Source of the DNA: Pseudomonas linyingensis
GTDB lineage: Bacteria; Pseudomonadota; Gammaproteobacteria; Pseudomonadales; Pseudomonadaceae
Direction: 5' to 3'
Length of the DNA stretch: 64,000 bases
Assembly (NCBI RefSeq): GCF_900109175.1
Contig: NZ_FNZE01000003.1
Span: 1 to 64,000, forward strand
Below, one piece after another: positions 30,626 through 37,870 of this stretch; the first letter of the stretch is position 1; every line of letters starts with the position of its first letter. Below the pieces are notes generated by a model. It saw only the letters and a program-made list of their open reading frames with translations, was not told where the DNA came from and searched no databases. Made by a program: the position numbers and the translations under genes.

Positions 30626-30964
30626 ATGCCGCTCAATCCCTGGATCGAGGCGCTGGTGGCGCTGTTCCTTGTCGCCGGCAGCCTGTTCGCCCTGATCGGC
30701 GCCATCGGCCTGTACCGCCTGCCGGACTTCTTCACCCGCCTGCACGCGCCGACCAAGGCGACCACCCTGGGCGTCGGCGGCATGGTGATCGCCTCGATGA
30801 TCTACTTCAGCGCGCGCAACGGCAGCCTGAGCCTGCACGAGCTGCTGATCACCCTGTTCCTGTTTATCACCGCCCCGGTCAGCGCCCACGTGCTGGCCAA
30901 GGCGGCGATGCAGCAGAAGCTGCGCCTGCACGACAGCACGCGCGGCAAGCCCTGGCAGCAGTGA
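30626..30964 (+). CDS. mrpG: Na+/H+ antiporter subunit G (MrpG)
   Basis: 112 residues with three membrane helices and the family segment GLYRLPDFFTRLHAPTKATTLG (about 28-49). It is the last gene of the Mrp operon, eight bases after mrpF with GAGGT just upstream. It is convergent with the lipoprotein gene at 31027; no clear terminator is visible in the 62-base gap. Confidence 0.93.
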   Translation: MPLNPWIEALVALFLVAGSLFALIGAIGLYRLPDFFTRLHAPTKATTLGVGGMVIASMIYFSARNGSLSLHELLITLFLFITAPVSAHVLAKAAMQQKLRLHDSTRGKPWQQ

Positions 30965-31026
30965 GCCGCGTATTGCGCTGCTGAGCTGAGCCAGCGGCCG
31001 GCAATTGTCCGCAGCGTGCCGTGGGA

Positions 31027-31692
31027 TCAGTTGCGCGCGCCGCCCAGTGCGGCGCAGCCGCTCAGCGGTGCCTCGCGGTTGACGCGCAGGCGGGCCTGCA
31101 GGTGGCTGACGGTGCCGCTCATGCTGTCCTCGCAGCGCTCCGGGGTCAGCCACAGCTCGATGCGCTGGCCGTCGGCCTCACTGGAAAAGCTCAGCCTGCC
31201 GTCCGGCAGGCTTTCCTCGAGATAGGGCAGGGCGAGCGGTGGTGCGTTCGGCCGCTCGAGTACCATGCCGCCGCCGCTCACCCGCACCGACCAGCCCGGT
31301 TCGTTGCCGCTGGCATGCACGATCAACCGCTTGAAGCTGGCGTCGTCGCAGCCACGCCCCTCGGCCTGCAGACGATACAGCCGCTCGACGGCGTAGAGGC
31401 CATCACCACTCTGCGGGGCGGCATCGAGCTGCCCACCGAGATCGGCGAACAGCGGTGTCGAGCCTGTCTGCAGCCGCACAGCGGCCTCGTCCAGTCCGAG
31501 CTGGCCGGCGTCGAGCAGCAGCAGCCGATGCTGCTGGTTGCAGGTGACCAGCATCAGCATCTCGCCGGCGCGACTCAGCTCGCCCTGCAGGCGCACCGGA
31601 GTCGGCGCTGAGGGTTCCGCCGTCCACGGCAGCCACTGGCAGCCGCCCAGTAGGGGGAGCAGGCCGAGGGCCAGCACGGGTGCAATACGCAT
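31027..31692 (-). CDS. Predicted lipoprotein (COG3650-like)
   Basis: 221 residues. The lipoprotein signal has lipobox L-G-G-C (C18), then a mature part with two similar beta-rich halves. The second half has N-E-P-G-W-S-V-R, typical of small Pseudomonas lipoproteins annotated COG3650, and a disulfide-type Cys pair near the end. Function is unknown. The start at 31692 has GAGAG upstream; the frame extends to 31779 but that would bury the signal peptide. From memory a similar gene follows the sha/mrp operon in P. aeruginosa. Confidence 0.75.
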   Translation of the reverse strand: MRIAPVLALGLLPLLGGCQWLPWTAEPSAPTPVRLQGELSRAGEMLMLVTCNQQHRLLLLDAGQLGLDEAAVRLQTGSTPLFADLGGQLDAAPQSGDGLYAVERLYRLQAEGRGCDDASFKRLIVHASGNEPGWSVRVSGGGMVLERPNAPPLALPYLEESLPDGRLSFSSEADGQRIELWLTPERCEDSMSGTVSHLQARLRVNREAPLSGCAALGGARN

Positions 31693-31809
31693 GACAACTC
31701 TCCATAGCAGAATGGCTGCCACGGTAATCGTCGGCATTTGCGGCGACAAGCCGCGGTGGGTGGAAACACGCGTTTTCACAACGGCCTTGCGCTGTCAATA
31801 GCAATGGGC

Positions 31810-31838
31810 TGGTCAAACCCCGCGGAGCATGCTAAAAC
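31810..31838 (+). promoter_or_regulatory. Predicted sigma-70 promoter of ihfB
   Basis: TGGTCA (31810-31815), a 17-base spacer and TAAAAC (31833-31838), each 4 of 6 matches to consensus, 43 bases before the ihfB start codon. In most relatives ihfB is read from rpsA; here rpsA is absent, so a dedicated promoter is expected. Confidence 0.4.
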
Positions 31839-31881
31839 CATTTAAGAAGTGATCTAGCCGCTTGAAACACAAGGGAAAACC

Positions 31882-32166
31882 ATGACCAAGTCGGAGTTGA
31901 TCGAACGCATCGTTACCCATCAGGGGCAACTGTCGTCGCGCGATGTCGAGCTGGCCATCAGGACCATGCTCGAGCAGATGGCGCATGCCCTCGCCGCGGG
32001 CGACCGCATCGAGATTCGCGGTTTCGGCAGCTTCTCCCTGCACTACCGCGCGCCACGTGTCGGACGCAACCCGAAAACCGGTGAGTCGGTGCGTCTGGAT
32101 GGCAAATTCGTCCCCCACTTCAAGCCTGGCAAGGAACTGCGCGACCGCGTCAACGAGCTGCAATGA
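31882..32166 (+). CDS. ihfB: Integration host factor subunit beta
   Basis: 94 residues of the HU/IHF family. It starts [10 protein letters not shown] and carries the DNA-bending arm motif [10 protein letters not shown] with the intercalating proline. Together with IHF-alpha it bends DNA at sites used in transcription (notably sigma-54 promoters), replication and recombination. AAGGG lies upstream of the ATG. It is followed by a LapA-domain gene as in other pseudomonads, but rpsA, normally directly upstream, is missing here. Confidence 0.97.
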   Translation: MTKSELIERIVTHQGQLSSRDVELAIRTMLEQMAHALAAGDRIEIRGFGSFSLHYRAPRVGRNPKTGESVRLDGKFVPHFKPGKELRDRVNELQ

Positions 32167-32204
32167 CCTGGGTTCCGTCGGCTGTACCTGTTTGAGGAAT
32201 CGAC

Positions 32205-32510
32205 ATGCTCTGGATCAAACGCATTCTGGTTGTCGCCGCCGCTCTGCTGGTGGCGGCGGTTACCCTGGTATTCATCCTCGAGAACCAGAGCCAGGCGCGA
32301 TTGCAGTTCATGACCTTGCAAAGCCCGGAGCTGCCGGTGGCCTTCTTCGTCGCCATGGGCTTCATCGCTGGCGGCCTGGCCGGCGTGCTGCTCAGCCTCT
32401 ACCTGCGCGCCCGACTCAAGTTCGCCCTGGCGCGCAATCGCAGTGAACTCGGCCGTTGCCGCAAGGAACTCGACAGCCTGCGCGAGCAGCTTTCCGCCAA
32501 GAGCCAGTAG
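32205..32510 (+). CDS. lapA: LapA-domain (DUF1049) inner-membrane protein
   Basis: 101 residues. Two transmembrane helices (about 6-23 and 43-65) with the intervening F-I-L-E-N-Q-S-Q motif, then a basic coiled-coil tail (70-100), as in E. coli LapA (YciS). That protein works with LapB in controlling LpxC turnover and so LPS synthesis. No lapB follows here, so the pairing is incomplete. GAGGAA precedes the ATG; the gene probably shares the ihfB transcript. Confidence 0.85.
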   Translation: MLWIKRILVVAAALLVAAVTLVFILENQSQARLQFMTLQSPELPVAFFVAMGFIAGGLAGVLLSLYLRARLKFALARNRSELGRCRKELDSLREQLSAKSQ

Positions 32511-32558
32511 GCTGGCCAAAGGGCTGCGGCCCGCGCGCAGCGTGCCGATGACGTGGAT

Positions 32559-32590
32559 GGCGCCGGAATGGCGCCTCCTGTCCTCTTTCT
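32559..32590 (+). terminator. Weak terminator between lapA and the convergent SDR gene
   Basis: GGCGCC-GGAAT-GGCGCC (32559-32575) is a perfect 6-base stem followed by a pyrimidine-rich stretch with TTT at 32587-32589. It sits in the 100-base gap between the convergent lapA and SDR genes. The uridine run is poor, so confidence is modest. Confidence 0.35.
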
Positions 32591-32610
32591 GATTCTCCCT
32601 CCCCGTTTTT

Positions 32611-33399
32611 TCAGGCTGCCCCGTCCAGTTGAATCGTGGTTTCCGGCAAGGTAGCGCCGCCATCCACGACGATCGTCTGGCCGGTGATGTAGCTGGCAAC
32701 ATCCGAGGCCAGGAACAGCATTGCTCCGGCGATATCGGCCGGTTCGCCGAGTCGCCCCAGCGGCACGCGGCCGGCTATCCGGCTACTGAGCTCGGCATCG
32801 CCGAGGTTGTCCATGGCGGGCGTGCGGATCATCCCCGGTTCGACCCCGTTCACCCGGATGCCTCTGGGTGCCAGCTCCAGGGCGGCACTGCGGATGAAAC
32901 CGTTGACCCCGGCCTTCGAGGCTGCGTAGTGGGTCAGGCCCGGGTAGGCCACGCGGGGGCCGGTGACCGACGAGGTGACCAGTACGCAGCCGCCGCCCTG
33001 ACGCTCGAACAGCGGCAGGGCGGCCTGGGTCAGCCAGAACAGTGCGCCGAGGTTGACCGCCAGGGTGCGCTCGAGGATCGCCGGGGTGATGCAGGCGAAA
33101 TCGGTGAGCGGAAAATAGCCGGCGTTGTGCACGATCACGTCCAGCCGACCGAACTGCCGGTCGATCCCGGCGACCAGTGCCTCGACCGCCGCCGGCTCCG
33201 CCAGGTCGACGCCCAGCGCGTGGGCGCGCTGGCCGCGCTGCTGGAGTGTGCTCGCCAGCGCCTCGGCTTCCGCCTGGCGCAGGTCGGCGATCAGCACTTG
33301 CGCGGCGCTGGCGGCGAACTGCTCGACGATCCCCCGGCCGATGCCCTGGGCGCCGCCGGTGACCAGCACGGTCTGCCCGCTGAAGTCGAAGCGGGTCAT
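32611..33399 (-). CDS. Short-chain dehydrogenase/reductase (SDR), second of a pair
   Basis: 262 residues of a classical SDR. The NAD(P) motif TGGAQGIG is at about 14-21, the D-V-I-V-H-N-A-G motif near 87-94, and catalytic Y158 and K162 lie in YAASK, with Ser in S-S-V-T. D39 at the end of the second strand suggests NAD+ preference. It is the last gene of the minus-strand cluster; its start overlaps the stop of the upstream SDR (ATGA). Substrate unknown; an alcohol or hydroxyacyl intermediate in the catabolic cluster is plausible. The frame stays open far upstream to 34110, but that is shadow of the other SDR gene. Confidence 0.85.
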   Translation of the reverse strand: MTRFDFSGQTVLVTGGAQGIGRGIVEQFAASAAQVLIADLRQAEAEALASTLQQRGQRAHALGVDLAEPAAVEALVAGIDRQFGRLDVIVHNAGYFPLTDFACITPAILERTLAVNLGALFWLTQAALPLFERQGGGCVLVTSSVTGPRVAYPGLTHYAASKAGVNGFIRSAALELAPRGIRVNGVEPGMIRTPAMDNLGDAELSSRIAGRVPLGRLGEPADIAGAMLFLASDVASYITGQTIVVDGGATLPETTIQLDGAA

Positions 33400-34193
33400 C
33401 GGCCATCCTCCATGCGGGCGTAACTCAGGGTCGGCACGTCGACGATGCTCGAGCCGCCGTCGGCGACGATGGTCGCGCCGGTGATGATCGACGCCTCGGC
33501 GCTGATCAGAAAGCGGCACACGCTGGCGATCTCCTCGGCGGTGGCCGGGCGGCGCAGCGGCACCTCGGCGGTGACCCGGGCATAGGCGGCGTCCAGGCTT
33601 TCGCCGTGGTGCTGCATCAGCGACTGCATCTCCTCGTCGGCCATCGGCGTGCGCACCCAGCCGGGACACACGCAGTTGACCCGCACGCCCCTGGGGCCGT
33701 AGTCGCGCGCCAGCGAGCGGTTGAGGCCGAGCAGGGCATGCTTGGCGGTGGTGTAGCCGCAGACTTCCGGACCCGCCGCCAGGGAGGCGATGGAGCCGAG
33801 CAGCACGATGCTGCCGCGGCGCTCGCTCAGCAGCGGCAGACAGGCGCGTGCGCTGTGGAAGGCGCTGTCGAGGTTGCTGCGCAGGGCCGCTTGCCAGGCG
33901 TCGTCGCTGGTCTGCGTGGCGTTGCCCAGGCCATGGCCGCCGGCGCAGGCGAGCAGGGCGTCGATGCCGCCGAATCTCTCGCGGATGCGCTCGATGAAGC
34001 CGGCCCAGGCGCTGCTGCTGGCAGCGTCGCCGACCAGCACCTGGCCGCCGGTCTCGGCCGCAACCCGCTCCAGCGGCTCGCGGCGTCGGCCGATCAGCAC
34101 CAGGTTGCATCCCTCGGCGGCGAAGCGCCTGGCGCAGGCCTCACCGATGCCGGTTCCGGCACCGGTGATGACGATGGTGCGCAGCTCAGTCAT
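33396..34193 (-). CDS. Short-chain dehydrogenase/reductase (SDR), first of a pair
   Basis: 265 residues of a classical SDR. The cofactor loop TGAGTGIG is at 10-17, catalytic Y147 and K151 lie in YTTAK, the active-site serine is near 134-137, and there is C-P-G-W-V-R-T-P-M after the active site. An Arg-rich stretch after strand 2 (G-R-R-R, 35-38) suggests NADP+ preference, unlike its neighbour. It overlaps the MoaF-like gene by eight bases and the second SDR by four, so all three are translated as one unit. Substrate unknown. Confidence 0.85.
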   Translation of the reverse strand: MTELRTIVITGAGTGIGEACARRFAAEGCNLVLIGRRREPLERVAAETGGQVLVGDAASSSAWAGFIERIRERFGGIDALLACAGGHGLGNATQTSDDAWQAALRSNLDSAFHSARACLPLLSERRGSIVLLGSIASLAAGPEVCGYTTAKHALLGLNRSLARDYGPRGVRVNCVCPGWVRTPMADEEMQSLMQHHGESLDAAYARVTAEVPLRRPATAEEIASVCRFLISAEASIITGATIVADGGSSIVDVPTLSYARMEDGR

Positions 34194-35007
34194 TCGGGTA
34201 CTCCGTGATGTTGAGGATGCTGCAGTGGGAGGCCACCGGGAAGTTGGCCAGCTCGTCGAAGCTGCCCCCGGCGTAGCCGAAGATCTTGCCGTCGCTGCGG
34301 TGGGCCTGCAGATCGATCATGACCAGACCGAGGGTGGGCACGATCTTTTCGCGCCAGACGAACAGGTACAGTTGGTCGGCGATCTTGTAGTAGTGGCAGC
34401 GGTCGGTGTCGCATAGGCCCTGCTCGACGCCCTTGAGGCACTGCCAGCTGTAGAAGTTGTCGTTGAGGTAGATGTGCTCGTAGACCTCGCTGGGGCTGTA
34501 GCGGTACAGGTTGCGCATGCCCACCAGCTCGCGGCTCAATGCGTGTGGGCAGGCGCCGTCCTGCCAGGGCTTGTCCAGGCTGCCGTGATAGAACTCGACC
34601 TCAACGGAGGTCAGGTTCTTGCCGGCCAGGGCGCGGGCGTAGAGGCCTTCCCGAGTGTCGGCTTCCTCAGGCATGCGGCCGATCACCGCGGTGAACGACT
34701 GGGTCAGGATGTCCATGACCAGGCTGATCGACCAGTCCTGTCCCTTCTCGCTCTTGATGAAGTCGACCAGATAGATGCCCGGGCGTACCGAGGTGGCACG
34801 GTAAGGCGCGCTGCCGGTGGAGTGGCCGTCCGCGGCGCTCCAGCTCAGGCGGTCAGCCTCGAAGCGGTGGTCGATCACCCAGCCGTTGGCGAAATGCAGG
34901 GTGAAGTGCTCGCCGGCCAGGTCGGCCAGCTGCGGCAGGATGAACGCCTCGGGGGCGAAGCCCTCGGCCAGGGCGCCTACGGTGATCCAGTCGGATTGGG
35001 TGTTCAT
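34186..35007 (-). CDS. MoaF-family protein
   Basis: 273 residues with the two-part MoaF layout: an N-terminal half with HFTLHFANGWVIDHRFEADRL-like strands and a C-terminal half with H-Y-Y-K-I-A-D-Q-L-Y-L-F-V-W-R-E-K. Both look like lipocalin-like beta barrels. MoaF was named in the Klebsiella monoamine-regulated operon; despite database labels it is not shown to make molybdenum cofactor. Here it is coupled to two SDR genes and follows a LuxR-type regulator, so a role as a small-molecule binding protein or isomerase in a catabolic route is an inference. A palindrome lies 65 bases upstream. Confidence 0.7.
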   Translation of the reverse strand: MNTQSDWITVGALAEGFAPEAFILPQLADLAGEHFTLHFANGWVIDHRFEADRLSWSAADGHSTGSAPYRATSVRPGIYLVDFIKSEKGQDWSISLVMDILTQSFTAVIGRMPEEADTREGLYARALAGKNLTSVEVEFYHGSLDKPWQDGACPHALSRELVGMRNLYRYSPSEVYEHIYLNDNFYSWQCLKGVEQGLCDTDRCHYYKIADQLYLFVWREKIVPTLGLVMIDLQAHRSDGKIFGYAGGSFDELANFPVASHCSILNITEYPND

Positions 35008-35071
35008 GGGGAAATCCTCGGCTGTTGTTGAAAGGCCGAGTCATGTTGGCGGGCAGGGCGCGGCGCGCCTA

Positions 35072-35087
35072 TCAACCGGAAGGTTGA
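35072..35087. promoter_or_regulatory. Palindrome upstream of the MoaF-like gene (operator candidate)
   Basis: TCAACC-GGAA-GGTTGA is a perfect 6-base inverted repeat with a 4-base spacer, 65 bases before the start of the MoaF-like gene and 44 bases past the end of the LuxR-type gene. Position and symmetry fit a binding site for a dimeric regulator such as the adjacent LuxR-type protein. Confidence 0.4.
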
Positions 35088-35130
35088 GATGGACGCGTGG
35101 CTGCGCGGTCGAGCGGCGGGTGGCTGCGAT

Positions 35131-35796
35131 TCAGAGAAACAGCGTGCCGACCAGCTCGGTGCGGCTGCTGACCCCGAGCTTGCGGAACAGGTTGATCAGG
35201 TGGGTCTTCACCGTGGGCAGGCCGACGCCGAGCTCCCTGGCCAGCAGCTTGTTGCTGATGCCCTCGCGCAGCAGCAGGGCGATCTCCCGTTCCCGCGGGG
35301 TCAGCGACGCCAGTGCCGGGTGGGCGGCGGGAAGTGGGAGGGCGCGGGCGGCCATTTCCAGCAGGCCCTGCAGGGCCTGCAGGTTGCTCAGCTCGTGCGG
35401 GCTGAAGTGGCCCTGTTCGGCGCTGCGCAACATGGACAGTCCGGCCAGCGGGCGACCGTTGGCGCTGGCGATGATTTCCACCACGTCGATCATCCCGTGC
35501 TGCTGCAGGAAGCCCTGGTACTGCCGGGTTTCCCGGAGACTTTGCCGGGCCATGCCCAGTTGCAGGGGCACCACCGGCAGGCCGGTGGCCACGCAGCGAC
35601 GCGGTTGCAGCGGATCGAGATGGCGATAGTGGGCGAGGTAGCTGTCGTGCATGTCCGCGCGCATGCGATGCAGCTGGAAGTCGCAGGCCTCCAGCTGTGC
35701 GTCGATGCGATAGAAGGCACTCACGGCGGCGGGGACCAGCTGGGTGAATGCCTGCAGGCAGCGTTGGCCCAGTTCGTCGGAGTTGTTGGCGTGCAT
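35131..35796 (-). CDS. LuxR-type transcriptional regulator
   Basis: 221 residues. The C-terminal LuxR helix-turn-helix (about 160-215) begins LTPREREIALLLREG and contains L-P-T-V-K-T-H-L. The N-terminal 150 residues look like an unspecialised sensor domain, without the phospho-acceptor of a response receiver and without the autoinducer-binding signature. I chose the ATG at 35796, which has GAGG upstream; ATG at 35811 is in frame. It sits between the CoA-transferase gene and the moaF-SDR-SDR genes, so it probably controls them in response to a pathway compound. Confidence 0.82.
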   Translation of the reverse strand: MHANNSDELGQRCLQAFTQLVPAAVSAFYRIDAQLEACDFQLHRMRADMHDSYLAHYRHLDPLQPRRCVATGLPVVPLQLGMARQSLRETRQYQGFLQQHGMIDVVEIIASANGRPLAGLSMLRSAEQGHFSPHELSNLQALQGLLEMAARALPLPAAHPALASLTPREREIALLLREGISNKLLARELGVGLPTVKTHLINLFRKLGVSSRTELVGTLFL

Positions 35797-35885
35797 GGCG
35801 GTAGTCCTCATGCCGTGGGGCGCCACCACGATACCGTTCCCGGCGCGGGTAATACCAGTCGGCGGAACCGACCGGGGATGGACGG

Positions 35886-37085
35886 CTAGATGGCGCCTTG
35901 TGCCTTCAGGCCCGCGATGCACTCGGCGTCGTAGCCGAGCTGCTGCAGGATGCTGGCGGTATGCTCGCCCAGTTGTGGGCCGATCCATTCGGTGCTGCCG
36001 GGGGTCTCGGAGAGCTTCGGCACGATGCCGGGCATCCTGAACTCCTTGCCGTCTGGCAGGCGCGCGCTCTGCAGCATGTCGCGGGCGAGGAATTGCGGAT
36101 CGGAGAACATGTCCTCGGCGCTGTAGATGCGGCTGGCCGGCACCTCGGCCCGCTGCAGTACCGCCAGCACCTCATCCAGCGGCAGCGACTGCACCCAGCG
36201 GTCGATTACCCCGTACAGCTCGTCGCGCCGCGCATCGCGCCCGGCGTTGTCGGCCAGGCTCGGGTCCTCGGCCAGGTCGCTGCGCTCGATGGCCAGCATG
36301 AAGCGCCGGAAGATCGCATCGCCATTGGCGCCGATCTGCACGTGCCTGCCGTCGGCTGTGGTGTGGATGGAGGAGGGGGTGATGCCGGGCATGATGTTGC
36401 CGGTGCGCTCGCGGATGAAGCCGTAGACGTCGAACTCCGGAACCAGGCTCTCCATCATGGCGAACACTGCCTCGTACAGCGCCACGTCCACCACCTGGCC
36501 CTGGCCGCCGTTGACCTCGCGGTGGCGCAGCGCCATCAGCGCGCCGATCACCCCCCACAGCGCGGCGATCGAGTCGCCGATGGAGATGCCGGTGCGTACT
36601 GGCGGGCGGTCCTCGAAGCCGGTGATGTAGCGCAGCCCGCCCATCGACTCGCCCACCGCGCCGAAGCCCGGTTGGTCCTTCATCGGTCCGGTCTGGCCGA
36701 AGCCGGACAAGCGCACCATGACCAGCTTCGGGTTGAGCGCGTGCAGCACGTCCCAGCCGAGGCCGAGTTTCTCCAGCACGCCTGGGCGGAAGTTCTCGAT
36801 GACGATGTCCGCCTCGGCCACCAGCTGCTTGAGGATGGCCTGCGCCTCCGGGTGCTTGAGGTTGAGGGTCAGCGACTGCTTGTTGCGCGCCTGCACGAAC
36901 CACCACAGCGAGGTGCCCTCGTACAGCTTGCGCCACTTGCGCAGCGGATCGCCGCCGTCGGGCGACTCGATCTTGATCACCTCGGCGCCGAACTCGGCGC
37001 AGATGCGCGAGGCGAACGGCCCGGCGATCAGGGTGCCGAGTTCGATGACCTTGAGGCCGGCGAGGGGTTTGGCGGGCAGGGACAT
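35886..37085 (-). CDS. CaiB/BaiF family III CoA-transferase
   Basis: 399 residues. The N-terminal L-x-G-L-K-V-I-E-L segment, the E-V-I-K-I-E motif, ENFRPGVLEKLGLG near 97-110 and catalytic D171 (in GISIGDS) are those of class III CoA-transferases, which move CoA between carboxylic acids through an aspartyl-CoA intermediate. Close relatives act on carnitine, bile acids, oxalate, succinate or aromatic acids; the substrate cannot be told here. It is the first gene of the minus-strand cluster and divergent from the YjfI-like gene. Confidence 0.9.
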   Translation of the reverse strand: MSLPAKPLAGLKVIELGTLIAGPFASRICAEFGAEVIKIESPDGGDPLRKWRKLYEGTSLWWFVQARNKQSLTLNLKHPEAQAILKQLVAEADIVIENFRPGVLEKLGLGWDVLHALNPKLVMVRLSGFGQTGPMKDQPGFGAVGESMGGLRYITGFEDRPPVRTGISIGDSIAALWGVIGALMALRHREVNGGQGQVVDVALYEAVFAMMESLVPEFDVYGFIRERTGNIMPGITPSSIHTTADGRHVQIGANGDAIFRRFMLAIERSDLAEDPSLADNAGRDARRDELYGVIDRWVQSLPLDEVLAVLQRAEVPASRIYSAEDMFSDPQFLARDMLQSARLPDGKEFRMPGIVPKLSETPGSTEWIGPQLGEHTASILQQLGYDAECIAGLKAQGAI

Positions 37086-37190
37086 GGTGACTCCGTGGCG
37101 GAAGGGATGGCCAAGCCTAGGCGATTGCGCGTGCTGCGGCGAGGGGCTGAAGCCTTGTGCCGATTCTGTGCGCGGCTTGGCGAAAATCCC

Positions 37191-37220
37191 ACATGTAAGA
37201 CATGGCTATCACACATGTGA
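37191..37220. promoter_or_regulatory. CACATGT repeats upstream of the YjfI-like gene (operator candidate)
   Basis: ACATGT at 37191-37196 and the perfect palindrome CACATGTG at 37212-37219 are 22 bases apart (two helical turns), with a third ACATG at 37199-37203 between them. They lie 18 to 47 bases before the start codon at 37238, in the 152-base region shared with the divergent CoA-transferase gene. The layout fits cooperative binding of a small dimeric repressor. Confidence 0.45.
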
Positions 37221-37237
37221 TGTTCTAGCCTCAAGGC

Positions 37238-37870
37238 ATGGACAGCAAATCGTCGGCGTACTACCAGCGTCTGTACCGCCAGCGCCTGCGCGAGCAGGGC
37301 CTGGTGAAGAAGGAAGTGTGGATACGCCCCGAGCATGCCGCAGTGCTCGCGGCCATGGAACGCAAACTGCGCCAGCCCGGCGAGGGCCTGGCCTCAAGGG
37401 AGGAGGGAGGTATGAGCATGTCCAGGTTATGGACCACCGGCGAGCTGTGCGCTGCGCTGGCACAGGCCGATCTGTTCAGGGACGGACGAGCGAGCATGGA
37501 GTTGCTGCAGGGCGCCGAGCCCAGTCTGCATGTGACCCTGCACGAGTATGGCGACCTGCCACTGTTTCTCGCCGTGTTCGGCGAGCAGATCGTGGTCGAG
37601 GCGCTGCTCTGGCCGCAGGCGGACGTGCGCGATCCGGCGGCCTTCAATGATGAGGTGCTGCGCACCCACAAGCTGTTCCCGCTTTCCAGCATCGGTCTGG
37701 AAACCCTGCCTGACGGCCGCAGCTGCTACCTGATGTTCGGTGCCCTGAGCGCTGCCTCGGAGCTGGCCAGCGTGGTGTGCGAGATCGAGATGCTCGCCGA
37801 CAACGTGATCAAGGCCACCGAAGCCTACGAAGGTTTCCTGATCCCCAGCGTCGAGGAGAGTCGCGCATGA
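37238..37870 (+). CDS. YjfI-like protein (DUF2170) with N-terminal DNA-binding-like segment
   Basis: 210 residues. The N-terminal 50 residues (Y-Y-Q-R-L-Y-R-Q-R-L-R-E-Q-G, then K-K-E-V-W-I-R-P-E-H) resemble a ribbon-helix-helix type segment. The rest (about 65-205) matches the DUF2170/YjfI domain, with L-H-V-T-L-H-E-Y-G-D-L-P-L-F and L-F-P-L-S-S-I-G-L. E. coli YjfI is shorter and lies beside the PspA homologue YjfJ, as here. Function is not established; an adaptor or regulator of the following PspA-like protein is plausible. Its stop overlaps the next gene (ATGA). Confidence 0.75.
   Translation: MDSKSSAYYQRLYRQRLREQGLVKKEVWIRPEHAAVLAAMERKLRQPGEGLASREEGGMSMSRLWTTGELCAALAQADLFRDGRASMELLQGAEPSLHVTLHEYGDLPLFLAVFGEQIVVEALLWPQADVRDPAAFNDEVLRTHKLFPLSSIGLETLPDGRSCYLMFGALSAASELASVVCEIEMLADNVIKATEAYEGFLIPSVEESRA

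Noticed and set aside
33400-34110. Upstream extension of the second SDR, giving a 499-residue fusion
   Set aside because: The extension is a frame-shifted reading of the first SDR gene; the Rossmann motif begins right after the ATG at 33399.
34186-35007. MoaF-like gene as a molybdenum cofactor biosynthesis gene
   Set aside because: The label comes from the family name only; no other moa or mob genes are near and no molybdoenzyme is encoded in the window.
35131-35796. LuxR-type gene as a quorum-sensing receptor
   Set aside because: No autoinducer-binding signature is visible in the N-terminal part and there is no luxI-type gene nearby.
37108-37130. Sigma-54 promoter for the PspA cluster (GG at 37109, GC at 37121)
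   Set aside because: The GG-N10-GC spacing exists but the TT before GC and the other consensus bases are missing, and there is no pspF-like activator gene.
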